Shown here: piece after piece, positions 1 through 10,274 of the stretch | Position numbering within the stretch: the first letter of the stretch is position 1 | Layout of the letters: each line of letters opens with the position of its first letter | Origin: Sugiyamaella lignohabitans | Taxonomy: Eukaryota; Ascomycota; Dipodascomycetes; Dipodascales; Trichomonascaceae | Assembly: GCF_001640025.1 (NCBI RefSeq) | Contig: NC_031672.1 | Span: 4,960,001-5,024,000 of the forward strand | Reading direction: 5' to 3' | DNA length: 64,000 nt | Notes under the pieces: generated by a model | Told to the model about the DNA's origin: nothing | Seen by the model: only the letters and a program-made list of their open reading frames with translations | Databases searched by the model: none | Program-made: the position numbers and the translations under genes

Positions 1-1272
1 ACTCGATCGCCGGTTGCGAATCAGTTGGGAACGAATCAGATGGGAACCACATTTGACAGGGAGAGCAAATCGCTTTCTCCATCAACTGTAATTTACTCAA
101 TGTTCGAAGATATTAGTCCTATCAAGTCGCCAAAGAAGGATACTATTCAGGAAACAAGAAGCGATAATAAGCACGTCGAATCATTGGCACCACCTCCAAT
201 CCTTGAACTCAATACCAATCAGACAGAATTAAATCACGCTCTAGCAGGGAAGGAAAACTTGGAGTCTTCAAAACCTAGCTTTTTCCCTCGTTATGCTCAA
301 TTTGTGAGACTAAGGTCCAATGTTCAGGAACAAAAGCCTGCACCTAGTAAAACGGCCACAAACATACCCATCTCAGCGTCCCCTCGCTTATACCCTCTGG
401 TGAATTCTGCCTCTAATAAAGTCGCTGCAGATACTCAACCAGTTCCAGCTTTCATGCGACTCGATCTTGATGAAGACCCCTTTTCATCTGCCAGTGAACA
501 AGTCGAACTCTCAACCCTCCCTCTGATACATCCTGGGCCTTCAAAGGTTGTCAGATTTAAGCACGAGCCTAATACAGCCGAAAAGTATGAGACCAACCCA
601 GTCCCAGTTGATTCTATTGACACTCAATCACTTTATAAAACACTCTCCGGGCTTGTCTCCAACCTTGAATCTCTTGAGAATAGCGAGATCCAGCAGCAAT
701 TACACAATTGTTTGCTTTTAATGACCAAGGATCATTCTATCAATATCCAAGAGAAGAGTGAGAATAGTGGACGTGTTAGCACGACTGATAGAAAAGTGCG
801 AGAGTTGCAAGACAGTCTTCGTTCAGCTGAGCTTCAGATACACAACCTTCAAGATCAGCTTTCCCGTTCCCAGCTTGTATCTACGAATCAGGTGAATGAT
901 CATGATATTACAATGATTCAGGAGCTTTATATTCGTAGGTACGATGCTGAGCGACTGCGGAATTCTCGAGCTGATTTGAAGTTCATGTTAGCCTTGCAGT
1001 CACAGGAATTAGCAATGTATAAAAAGGCAAGCCGAAAACGACTAGAGTTGCTTCATTCTAATGGGGCAATTGTAATTCACGACACCTCAGTTCTAGATGA
1101 TAACAATAGCTTTGACATACAGTCCAAACGTCACGATGGACGTATTACACTTAAAACAGTTATTTTAGCTGTCATATCAGCCATACGACTCCGGAATAGA
1201 TTCCTGGTATCACGCGCTAAGCTGGACACCTTGAGAGCAAGGATTAAGGAAGCTGACCTCGATAATCATTGA
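1..1272 (+). CDS. Coiled-coil protein with probable C-terminal PACT domain, 5' partial
   Basis: The reading frame is open from the first base of the window, so the gene starts upstream; the visible part is 423 residues to the stop at 1270-1272. The first two thirds are low-complexity and Ser/Pro-rich. Around nt 780-880 a coiled coil appears (RELQDSLRSAELQIHNLQDQ). The last ~115 residues contain an Arg/Glu-rich helix (RNSRADLKFMLALQSQEL) and then a basic-hydrophobic helix (LKTVILAVISAIRLRNRF). That layout resembles the PACT domain that anchors pericentrin/Pcp1/Spc110-type proteins to spindle pole bodies. The family call rests on pattern memory only; a different coiled-coil protein is possible. 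It converges on the T2 RNase gene with a 190-bp spacer. Confidence 0.55.
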   Translation, partial: TRSPVANQLGTNQMGTTFDRESKSLSPSTVIYSMFEDISPIKSPKKDTIQETRSDNKHVESLAPPPILELNTNQTELNHALAGKENLESSKPSFFPRYAQFVRLRSNVQEQKPAPSKTATNIPISASPRLYPLVNSASNKVAADTQPVPAFMRLDLDEDPFSSASEQVELSTLPLIHPGPSKVVRFKHEPNTAEKYETNPVPVDSIDTQSLYKTLSGLVSNLESLENSEIQQQLHNCLLLMTKDHSINIQEKSENSGRVSTTDRKVRELQDSLRSAELQIHNLQDQLSRSQLVSTNQVNDHDITMIQELYIRRYDAERLRNSRADLKFMLALQSQELAMYKKASRKRLELLHSNGAIVIHDTSVLDDNNSFDIQSKRHDGRITLKTVILAVISAIRLRNRFLVSRAKLDTLRARIKEADLDNH

Positions 1273-1461
1273 GGATGTTTATTTATTTTCTACGACGTAA
1301 TGACCCATGTAATAAAATAATTATCAAACATTTTTTATTCCCCTAGATTCGATATTTTGTATCAGTTTACACACAGCAGCAGAGCTCTGAAATCTCACTG
1401 GAATCTTCTCTAAATGGTATACTGTATTGAAGTATGAAGTATAATGCTATAGACATGTTTC

Positions 1462-2730
1462 CTAGCGAGGAACAAATTTGAGCTCGAAGCTGATATCACC
1501 TGCATCATCGCCTGGTGAGATGTTGGTCTGTTGAGTACCATGAGGTCTGTTGGATGCGCTCCAGGTTGTCTCGCCACCATAAGAAATCACGTTTTTCTCT
1601 TCAAGAGTGAAGTCACCAGCCGGCACTGCCTGGTTACAAGTGAAAGCGCCATCTACGATGTTACAATATCCTTTGGATGACTTGATATTGATGCCTCCGA
1701 CAGTATTTATTATGGTGTAGGTGGCACATGTTCCCGAGGTATACCATCTACCATTACCAATAAGGCAGCCATCTTGACCACTTAGTTTGAGATATCCTCT
1801 AGTACCACTACCACCTCCTCCGCCGCCGCCGCCGCCGCCTCCTCCTCCTCCACCACCCCCTCTCTTGGTACCCTTTGGTACCCAATAGAACTTGTCCTGA
1901 CATTTGCTGTACTTGGCGATAGCATCCACAGGAGTAAATGTTCCTTCAGCTACTGATCCTTTAAGCTTGAAATAATACCAAACTTCTAACAAGGAATTGT
2001 GTTGATCACATTGCAGGAACACCGAAGCTCCACCAACATGAGGTGATAATGCATTCTGGAACTGTTCTAGAGTGTATGTCTCAGTTGTAGAAGGATGAAT
2101 GTCAGCTGCGGCCAAAAACTCGTAAGTAGGGAGCTTCTTAAAAAGCTCAACTGCGGTGGTGAAAAAATCACCCACGTACTGATATCTTTCAGCATTGGCA
2201 TCATAACACTTGGGATTAACAGTAGACATACATGTTCCATGCTTGTTGAACTCATGGAGCCATAAGTCTTCGTCCGTCTTGTATAGATTCTTCCACACAC
2301 GATTCATTTCGGTCAACAATTCAGTGTAACCCAACTCTTCTAGGACCTCGGTGGCATTGTCGATTCCCCATGATGGGTTACAGTACTGCTGGTAGCCACC
2401 ATTACACTTGTCATTCCAAAGACCATGAAGTGTAAACACGTCGTCAGGGCCAGTAGGAGGGTAATAATCCCAGAATTGTGTTGACAAGAAAAGTCCATTT
2501 GTCCCCTCATAACAACAACTGTCTTTAACAGACTCTGTAGAACACGAGAGAGGGGCATCTATGGGACATGACTCGTGATCTGACGCGATTCTAACAGGAC
2601 TCTCAAAACCAGTAACGGGAGCAAAAACCAGCTGGTCACGTCCATAGCCCTCAATATCAATTGCAATGCCCTGGACACAAGTGGCCAGACTAGCCAGTCC
2701 GACACTAAACGCTAAGGGCCTTCCCAACAT
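1462..2730 (-). CDS. RNY1: Secreted/vacuolar ribonuclease T2
   Basis: An RNase T2 endoribonuclease of 422 residues that cleaves RNA via a 2',3'-cyclic intermediate in the vacuole or outside the cell. Residues 1-21 are a signal peptide. Both active-site blocks are present: CAS I around FTLHGLW (His102) and CAS II around WLHEFNKHGTC (His159, His164). Many cysteines fit a disulfide-bonded secreted fold. After the catalytic domain a run of about 17 glycines (near residue 290) links to a ~115-residue C-terminal domain like that found in fungal Rny1 proteins. The start is the only in-frame ATG directly before the signal peptide. The length is close to S. cerevisiae Rny1 (434 residues). The glycine run is unusually long and pure. 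Confidence 0.93.
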   Translation of the reverse strand: MLGRPLAFSVGLASLATCVQGIAIDIEGYGRDQLVFAPVTGFESPVRIASDHESCPIDAPLSCSTESVKDSCCYEGTNGLFLSTQFWDYYPPTGPDDVFTLHGLWNDKCNGGYQQYCNPSWGIDNATEVLEELGYTELLTEMNRVWKNLYKTDEDLWLHEFNKHGTCMSTVNPKCYDANAERYQYVGDFFTTAVELFKKLPTYEFLAAADIHPSTTETYTLEQFQNALSPHVGGASVFLQCDQHNSLLEVWYYFKLKGSVAEGTFTPVDAIAKYSKCQDKFYWVPKGTKRGGGGGGGGGGGGGGGGGSGTRGYLKLSGQDGCLIGNGRWYTSGTCATYTIINTVGGINIKSSKGYCNIVDGAFTCNQAVPAGDFTLEEKNVISYGGETTWSASNRPHGTQQTNISPGDDAGDISFELKFVPR

Positions 2731-3081
2731 TACCTGTTACCAAACAAAGTGAAAACCCACAAAACTGTTAAACAGACGAGATCGCTATACTTTACAGAAG
2801 CCAAATCAGATTTATACTCAGACTGTTATACTCGATCGAGCTTAATAGGTGGCTGGAGGGCACTTGTCCCTATTGGGCTAGATAGCGTTATCAGTTGGTA
2901 TCACACGCCGATCTGCGGTCACATGCGTACGCAGGGTCTCCTGCGTTGTTCGTGTATTAACTCGTCATAGCCGCCGAGTCCATGCATAGCTTCAAAAATC
3001 GGTTCTAATATGACCCACAAGCGGTCTTTTACTCTTTGGCCAATCTATAATCAAAATAAATATAATATATATCCTACTAAT
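2731..3081. promoter_or_regulatory. Intergenic: RNY1 upstream region / LCCL gene 3' side
   Basis: A 351-bp spacer between two minus-strand genes. It must hold the RNY1 promoter and the 3' end of the LCCL gene transcript. I see AT-rich sequence near 3050-3080 but no convincing specific site. Confidence 0.4.
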
Positions 3082-5130
3082 TTATATGGCTCCAGGAGGA
3101 GGTACCTTCCACTCACCTGTGTTTAGAACAATTTTTCCTGCTCGTGTATAGTCGCCGGTACGACTACCAACTATCTCGGCAAATGCAACTCTAACATAGT
3201 ACGTTAATGCGATAGATTCTGTTAGATTGCCAAAGGACTGTATGGCCCAGTCGGTGATGTTGAAGCTATTGTTCCTACCCCTATACCGTTCAACATCGTT
3301 AATAATCAGACTGTATCCATCCCAGGCTGTATCTATAGATTCATCAGATTGTCTGGCATCTGAAAGACTCTGCCATAAGAGAGTTATGTTTTTCAGCACC
3401 CCACCTCCCTCTATGATGGCAGGTTCGCCGAACTTGGCAAACCCACCTTTGAAAGTAGGAGCTCCTCTCCGTAATTGTTCATATGTCTGTAAGATGGAAT
3501 CAAAATCCCACCTTGCGACTCCACTAACAAATAAGCCAACCAATAACCCTTGATAAAACAGACTGGGCGTGGTCTTGAATCCAGTTCCGGGAAGTAAAAT
3601 CAATGTCCAAATATAATGGTGCATTCGCAAAGTCTGGTTCGGAACAAAGGATAATGCTATAAGTAGTGCAATCACCAAAAGATAATACTGTATATAGGGC
3701 TTGAACTTTCCCAAACGCCAAATGACATAAGCCTGGCCAATAGCAATCGATAAAACTACTGACACCAGGATTATAAGCGCCAGCCAAGCTCCAGGTTGAG
3801 CGTTGAGATCGTGTGGAGTTAGTCTGTCTAATGGCAATGCTGCAAAAACATAATTTTCCAAAATGGCAATCCAAAATCCTGAAACCCAGAACACCATTCT
3901 GCTGAAGTTGGCCTCCAAGTCCTTTAATTGAGGCTTGGTTGAGAATCCATATATAACGTATGTGCTTAAGAGCGCTGGTAGTAATCGTCTAAATCCTAAA
4001 GATATAAGCTCAGCATCAGCAAGTTCTTCTCCTCCGGCCAGCGGAGGATTGGATGCAAGAATAACCGTCCAAAATCCAGCTATAGTCAAGCCATACAAAA
4101 ACAACCCTGGATGACTTACAAAATATCCAAATATAAGCGAGAGAATAATATTCACGCTGATTATGATTACTCTCAGGTCATAGCACCCTGACAGAGACAA
4201 ACCACTGGTATCAAGAAACTCGTAACTTGCGGGAAATTCTGCCTCAGTTCCAATGCTTTCAATGCCATGACTCTTCTCGGATATAAACCCGTTCAATTTC
4301 GGGCCGGTAAACCGGATCATTCCGCAACCACCTGCCCGGTTTGAAACAATTCCCCTATGAACAGCAGCTCCACAAACATATGAATCTGCTCGGTATGTAT
4401 TGTTTCCACCAATGACATAAGGTCTGTACACACTTTCATAACCTCCCACGGGTGTCTCGCTATAAGTCCAACTTTCTTTGATACAGTCGGCAGGGCATTT
4501 AAACCGGAACACCTTCCCTGTATTAGATCCATAACAGTCTTCACCATTAAGACCACACCAGTCATTTTTACCATACCAAACTTGTGGCACAGCACTACAT
4601 CTGAGTAAGTCAGCATGTTCATCCCCTATCATGGGGCTGGAGAGGATCGATTCGTTAGCTAACACCATGAATATCAACGACCACATGAACAGGTAAACAA
4701 CCAGAATAGTTCTCTTAACAAATGTAGGAAACATTTTGGCTATTGTATTGGGATATGTTTGTAACTTAGGAAATATCATGGTAACATGGGGTTCTTTGGG
4801 TACCTCGGGTCCATCCATGAGTATTCTCCAATAGCTTCTTGGCCCGAGATCCGGATACCTCGGATTATATCTTTCTTGACCGGCATCATTTCCATAATCG
4901 CCATATCCATCTTCATTACCATCTATTAAATGAGCTGTTGAATCCAGTCTGTCGTCCAACGAGCTTCGAGAGCTGTCCAGCGCTTGTCTATCGTCTATCT
5001 CAGATTCTTCATCATGATATCGTTCCGTACCAAGACGTCGCGTATTTTGCCTTAACGGTTCCATCTGTACCTCCAAGTCCGTAGACCCAGGACTGTTTTC
5101 TCTACGGTTGTTTAGTGCAGGAACTACCAT
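3082..5130 (-). CDS. LCCL-domain multi-spanning membrane protein
   Basis: A 682-residue membrane protein of unknown molecular function. The N-terminal ~115 residues are hydrophilic and acidic, probably cytoplasmic. One membrane segment follows at about 140-160 (VVYLFMWSLIFMVLA). A Cys-rich extracytoplasmic LCCL domain spans roughly 190-300, with paired cysteines (FRFKCPADC, YVCGAAVHRGIV, GGCG) and an N-glycosylation sequon (NNT). Several further hydrophobic segments lie between about 320 and 560, and a hydrophilic C-terminus carries more sequons. Fungal LCCL proteins share this arrangement; no catalytic residues are evident. The frame extends one codon upstream as GTG, but the first ATG (5128-5130) is the likely start. 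Confidence 0.82.
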   Translation of the reverse strand: MVVPALNNRRENSPGSTDLEVQMEPLRQNTRRLGTERYHDEESEIDDRQALDSSRSSLDDRLDSTAHLIDGNEDGYGDYGNDAGQERYNPRYPDLGPRSYWRILMDGPEVPKEPHVTMIFPKLQTYPNTIAKMFPTFVKRTILVVYLFMWSLIFMVLANESILSSPMIGDEHADLLRCSAVPQVWYGKNDWCGLNGEDCYGSNTGKVFRFKCPADCIKESWTYSETPVGGYESVYRPYVIGGNNTYRADSYVCGAAVHRGIVSNRAGGCGMIRFTGPKLNGFISEKSHGIESIGTEAEFPASYEFLDTSGLSLSGCYDLRVIIISVNIILSLIFGYFVSHPGLFLYGLTIAGFWTVILASNPPLAGGEELADAELISLGFRRLLPALLSTYVIYGFSTKPQLKDLEANFSRMVFWVSGFWIAILENYVFAALPLDRLTPHDLNAQPGAWLALIILVSVVLSIAIGQAYVIWRLGKFKPYIQYYLLVIALLIALSFVPNQTLRMHHYIWTLILLPGTGFKTTPSLFYQGLLVGLFVSGVARWDFDSILQTYEQLRRGAPTFKGGFAKFGEPAIIEGGGVLKNITLLWQSLSDARQSDESIDTAWDGYSLIINDVERYRGRNNSFNITDWAIQSFGNLTESIALTYYVRVAFAEIVGSRTGDYTRAGKIVLNTGEWKVPPPGAI

Positions 5131-5399
5131 CACTAGTTAACTACACTTAAATTCTTACTTAGGCACTCACGTTCTAGTACTAGATGTACCTTTTTGAGAT
5201 TGACTTTTCTTTTTGTCCCGCATGAACATTTGTATGCATCGCGACGGTTGCATGGCCTACCCAAGACATCAATTAAATGCGAGACATTCTTTGGACAGTT
5301 GATTAATCTTTGTTACAAAAGTGGAGTTGGTATAAAATGCTAATAAATAAGAGTGGTGAATAAGCAAATAAATAAATAAATGAGAATGGGAAGACTCAA

Positions 5400-8171
5400 C
5401 TAACCCCCGCACATGGCACAGGCCTCGCCTTCTTCTAAAGCGCACTCCAAGGTCGAGCTACTATGCCTGCGTTTACTGATAAAAGGCTCTTCATCGCCAA
5501 TGGTGCCATTACCACTGGCTTCTTTGTCGGAGAACACTTCTGTATTAGGAGAGACGGCATACAATGGCTTGTTAGGAAATAGCTGGAAAGGAGATGGCGA
5601 AGAACCTAGCGACTGGGGAGAAGGGGAGCGCGAAACTGTTGATGGAGAAGCGGATGATAATCTCAAGTTGTCTAGGTCCGGGCCTACATATCTAATACGT
5701 TTAAGAGTGGAAATAACTGAAGCTGTCTCTGGTTTGTTTCGGTTTTTCTTTCGCTTTAGCACTTCTTGATCCACGGTGAACTGAATAGGTGCAGAAGCTG
5801 CTTTCGTTCGTAAATAGTACATTCCTGTTTTTAACCCCTTCTTCCAGCCATAAAAATGCATACTCGTGAGTTTTCCTGCAGTAGGATTTTTCATGAAAAT
5901 ATTCATACTCTGAGACTGATCAATATAACGGCCACGGTCAGCTGCCATGTCAATAATAACCTTTTGGCTCAATTCCCAGGCAGTCTTATATATATCTTTC
6001 AGCTCCTTGGGAATCTCGGGGATGTTTTGAATAGAGCCATCCTCGCTAATAATCATATTCCTGATATCATTATTCCACAGCCTAAGTTGCACAAGGTCCT
6101 TCACTAGGTACTCGTTGACAACTTGGAATTCACCAGAAAGTACACGCCTCGCATAGATATTCGATGTGATTGGTTCAAAGCATTCATTAAAACCAAGAAT
6201 TTGCGATGTTGAAGCTGTGGGCATTGGTGCTACCAGCAGAGAATTTCTCAATCCTACTTTGGACATATCTAGCTTCAACGTATCCCAGTCCCATAGGCTC
6301 TCAGTATTTATTTCTGGTTTATCCCATAAATCAAACTGGAGCTTTCCCTGAGACGCAAGAGATCCAGTGTAGCTTTCGTAAGGCCCATCCTGCCTCGCAA
6401 GCTCTATAGATGTCTCAACAGCTGCGTGGTAGATAGTTTCAAATATTTGAATGTTCAATATTCTGGCATCATGAGAATCAAATGGCATTCTCAATTTCAT
6501 ATAAGTATCAGCCAGACCCTGAACACCAACTGCTATGGGTCTATGTCGTAAATTTGATCTTCGAGCAGATTCCACAGGGTAGTCGTTAATATCAATGATT
6601 TGATTCAAGTTTCGAACAATAACTTTGGTCACCTCATGAAGCTTCTCAAAGTCGTACCACGCCTGGCCCTCTGTATCATCTATACCACCTTCCTTGTAGC
6701 GCACGAAACTTGGTAACGCTACGGATGCCAGGTTACACACAGCGGTCTCCTGTTTGGACGAGTACTGGATAATCTCCGTGCATAGATTGGAAGATTTAAT
6801 CGTACCAAGATTATTTTGATTTGATTTTCTGTTACAGGAATCTTTGTAAAGCATGAATGGAGTTCCAGTCTCGACTTGAGTCTCTAAAATGGCAAACCAG
6901 AGCTTCTGGGCTCTGACCTTGCGAACATGTCTGTTTTCTTTTTCATATCTTTTGTACAAAGTTTCGAATTCATCACCGTAGACGTCAGATAAACCAGGAG
7001 CTTCATCAGGTGAAAATAAGCACCATTCTTGGTTGTTGCTTACCTTTTTCATGAACAAATCAGGGATCCAAAGAGCATAAAACAAGTCTCGAGCTCTTAA
7101 TTCTTCTTTGCCGTGATTTTTTCGTAACTCTAAAAACTCTAATATATCACTGTGCCAAGGTTCCAAGTAAATAGCAAAAGCACCTGGTCTTTTGTTACCA
7201 CCCTGATCTACATACCTGGCAGTATTGTTAAAAACTCTTAGCATCGGCACAATTCCATTGGAGCTGCCATTACTCCCAGCAATGTAAGCACCCGTCGACC
7301 GGATATTATGAATGTGGAGACCAATCCCACCTGCAGTTTTTGAGATCATAGCGCAGTCTTTTAGGGTATCGTAAATGCCTTCTATGGAATCCTCTTTCAT
7401 AGCTACCAAGAAGCAGGACGATAATTGAGGATTAGGCGTGCCAGAGTTGAATAGTGTTGGTGACGCATGGGTGAAATATTTTTCCGACATTAATTGATAT
7501 GTCTCGATGACCCTATCTATATCTCTGCCATGAATACCCACCGCCACTCTCATTAACATCTGTTGCGGCCTTTCAATAACTCTGCCATACATTTTAAGCA
7601 GGTACGATCTTTCGAGCGTCTTTAATCCGAAATAAGTGTACTCATAATCTCTAGAGTAGTCTATAGCTGAATCCAAAATATCTGCATTTTCCATAATGGC
7701 TTCGTAAGTTTCTTTGCCGATTAGAGCAGTGGCCCGGCTGTTTTTTTCTTGTTTGTAGTTGTACATCTTATTAATATTCGTTGAGAATTGTGAAATTGTA
7801 TGCTTGTGGAGCACTGATATTGAGATTCTAGCTGCCAATCTGGAATAATCAGGGTGAATAGTAGTCATGGATGCCGCTGTCTCAGCTAATAACGTATCAA
7901 TTTCAAACGTGCTCACTGAATTATAGAGACCCTCCACAACTTTTTCAACTACATCGGCAGGCCGCACAAATTCAGAATCCAGATTATAAGTCAATTTCGA
8001 AATGCGACTGGTGGTCTTAAAATGGTTAATAATTAGAAGTTGATTAAGAATTAGGTTGCCACTTACTTTATCCCTATCGAATGGCTCTTTACGCCCATCT
8101 AAACATAAAGTTAGTAGCTATATTGAAAAAGCTTTAGTTCATGAATACCAACCTCTTTTAGTTACGTCCAT
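5400..8171 (-). CDS. RNR1: Ribonucleoside-diphosphate reductase large subunit
   Basis: The class Ia ribonucleotide reductase alpha subunit, which reduces NDPs to dNDPs for DNA synthesis. Three exons (minus strand): 8153-8171, 8067-8098 and 5400-8015, giving 888 residues. The first two encode [17 protein letters not shown] and restore the ATP-cone N-terminus (compare KRDGRKEP in yeast Rnr1). Intron 1 starts GTTGGT and has TACTAAC before its AG; intron 2 starts GTAAGT. Catalytic features are present: LSSCFLV cysteine, NLCTEI (Asn, Cys, Glu), TAVCNLAS cysteine, and the C-terminal CAMC shuttle pair at the very end (CAMCGG). A Ser/Pro-rich linker precedes the C-terminus. Only 211 bp separate its ATG from the ATG6 stop codon, so its promoter is compact. 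I saw no ACGCGT MCB box there. Confidence 0.95.
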
Positions 8172-8382
8172 TTTGCCTTCAAGAGATAACCTATTCCCAA
8201 GTCAATCGACCACAAGTGAACGACAATCAGGGCCCTGGGGAGCGTTTAGTAATGTGAAATCTATGCCCAGCCGTACACAGTATTGCATATTATATGTGTC
8301 TAACAATAAATGTGTGCATAAGATCTGTACTTTATTAGGTCTGCAGGGTCAATATGCATCGAACAATGCATTACTATGTAAA

Positions 8383-9825
8383 TTACCTAGTACTGGCATA
8401 AGCCAAGATCCATTTAGCATTTGTAAGTATAAACTTACAAGCCTCGGTCCAAACCTCGTTACTATTTGAAGATAATCGAATACTTTTCCCACCTATTTTA
8501 TCTTTTTCAATAACATAGGGAAGCTTCAGTGCGGGATCAGATGATTCCACAAACTTACCTACAAGGTTTAAAACATTTAAAAACTCCACCAATGCCAAGT
8601 CGAGCCGGTTATGGTTCAGAAATCTCTCAAGCGAGTAATCACTGGAAGAGTAAAGGTCAAATATTTCCGGCTTGGAAGTCTCACCATTCGGTAAAACTTT
8701 GAATTTTTCTATTCGCGATACACTTCCTAAGGGGCGCAACCGATATCCGACAAGTTTAAAATTCAGTTTGTGGATGACCGTCGTGATTAATAAAAGTGTT
8801 TGCCCCCATGCAGCGTTTACTTCGGACCAGTCTACACTGGGCTTTTTTAGTCGACCAAGCCGTAGACCATTGATTGTTCCGAAGTAACCATCATGCCCTA
8901 TACAGAATGTGTCATTATAAACATTTATCCTTTGTAACTTCTGAAGACGAGTCGTGTAGTAACTATGCAGCGAATCTACCCTCTCCTTTTCGTGTTGAAA
9001 GTCGGATAACTCTCTATATAGCCTATTCTGCTCTTTGTAGAATTCCTCTTCTTCTAGAAGCAATAATTCTGATTCTTGTTCAAGTTCTCTTAGCTCTTTT
9101 TCGGCATGTTCACGTTCCTTTTCAACTTCTTTCAACTCGGTTAGGGCCTCATCGTTTTCCCTTTCTAAATGCTTTATTTCACGTAATATCTCCTCTACCT
9201 CTTCGGACCCTGCACCAGGCACGTCCTTGATTTTATTCAGAAATGAAATATAAGTATCTCTTTCATTACATGCTTCTTCGTATCGGGGTCGTAATAGTTC
9301 TTGTATCAGTTCTGCGCAATCCATACAAATTGGATAGTCGATTTCACTCTGCCCAGATAACTCATGAAAGAGGTTTTCAAGCGTCATTATCCTCTTGAAT
9401 CTTGATTCCTTTGTTTTGTTTTCTTTTGGTGACTCGTTGGATCTACCTTCTGCAAAAGTTTTACGGTCATTTCTACCTATTCCTCCATGCTCGTCAAGGG
9501 GATACATAACACTATTGCCAGATGCCAACAGGCTCTCAGTTAAGAGAACAAATGATTCACCCGGACTAGACCCCCCATGAGATCTACGAGGAGTTCCACT
9601 CGCTATTGAATTAGGATGCAGTTTACTAAATGCAACATCGTCACGATTTATATCAAGGTTGGAGTTCAAACTTCTTTCTGTTACAGTGTTGCTGGTGGGG
9701 ATACTGTTGTCGTCGGTATTTAAGCGATCTGTCAGAAGGCCAACTTGAGCTGGCTGAAGGTCTAGAAGCGACTCATGAGGAACTAGTGGCAGTCTACACC
9801 GTTGACACAATGGTATGTCTGTCAT
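8383..9825 (-). CDS. ATG6: Beclin-1/Atg6/Vps30 homologue
   Basis: A subunit of the class III PI3-kinase (Vps34) complexes in autophagy and vacuolar protein sorting; 480 residues from an ATG at 9823-9825. The N-terminus has CxxC pairs (CQRC near residue 8 and CMDC near 165) seen in fungal Atg6. A long Glu/Lys-rich coiled coil covers about 185-295. The C-terminal BARA domain follows, with the characteristic INVYNDTFCIGHDGYFGTIN and LRLGRL, then WGQTLLLI and the conserved YRLRPLGS. Single exon, and length close to the family norm. Confidence 0.94.
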   Translation of the reverse strand: MTDIPLCQRCRLPLVPHESLLDLQPAQVGLLTDRLNTDDNSIPTSNTVTERSLNSNLDINRDDVAFSKLHPNSIASGTPRRSHGGSSPGESFVLLTESLLASGNSVMYPLDEHGGIGRNDRKTFAEGRSNESPKENKTKESRFKRIMTLENLFHELSGQSEIDYPICMDCAELIQELLRPRYEEACNERDTYISFLNKIKDVPGAGSEEVEEILREIKHLERENDEALTELKEVEKEREHAEKELRELEQESELLLLEEEEFYKEQNRLYRELSDFQHEKERVDSLHSYYTTRLQKLQRINVYNDTFCIGHDGYFGTINGLRLGRLKKPSVDWSEVNAAWGQTLLLITTVIHKLNFKLVGYRLRPLGSVSRIEKFKVLPNGETSKPEIFDLYSSSDYSLERFLNHNRLDLALVEFLNVLNLVGKFVESSDPALKLPYVIEKDKIGGKSIRLSSNSNEVWTEACKFILTNAKWILAYASTR

Positions 9826-10274
9826 TTATTTCTCTTAATACGAGTGTGTTAGATCCAACTTAGTTCGCCTCCAGAAAGATAAGCATAACAGTATCACATA
9901 ACCATGCATCTGATGTATGTCGTCCATCCATGCGGCTTATTACCTAAATGTAATCTCCAAAGTAGCTGATCCGGTATGCTGTCTTGCGATAATTCTGTGA
10001 CGAACAGTAAACAAAATTTTTTATCTATGGTTTTGATGGAACACCTAATTCACTATGGATCTTAGATAAGAAGATTTATAATTGGAAATCCTCGCTAATC
10101 ATTACGGAATTGGGCCAAAAGTGCCTGCCAAAAGTGCCTAACATGGCCATATGATAAAGGGCATTTTTAATTAGTTTAAATATATATACAACTCGGGTTC
10201 TTGGCGAGTGAGATAAAAAATACATCCAAGGTAACTGTTGGCGTGTATTATTTGGAATATATTTCCAAATTAAA
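9826..10274. other. Intergenic, ATG6 upstream region
   Basis: A 449-bp AT-rich spacer that should hold the ATG6 promoter and the GEP3 3' end. The only structure seen is a 13-bp direct repeat (gccaaaagtgcct) at 10114-10126 and 10128-10140. No small gene is recognisable. Confidence 0.4.
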
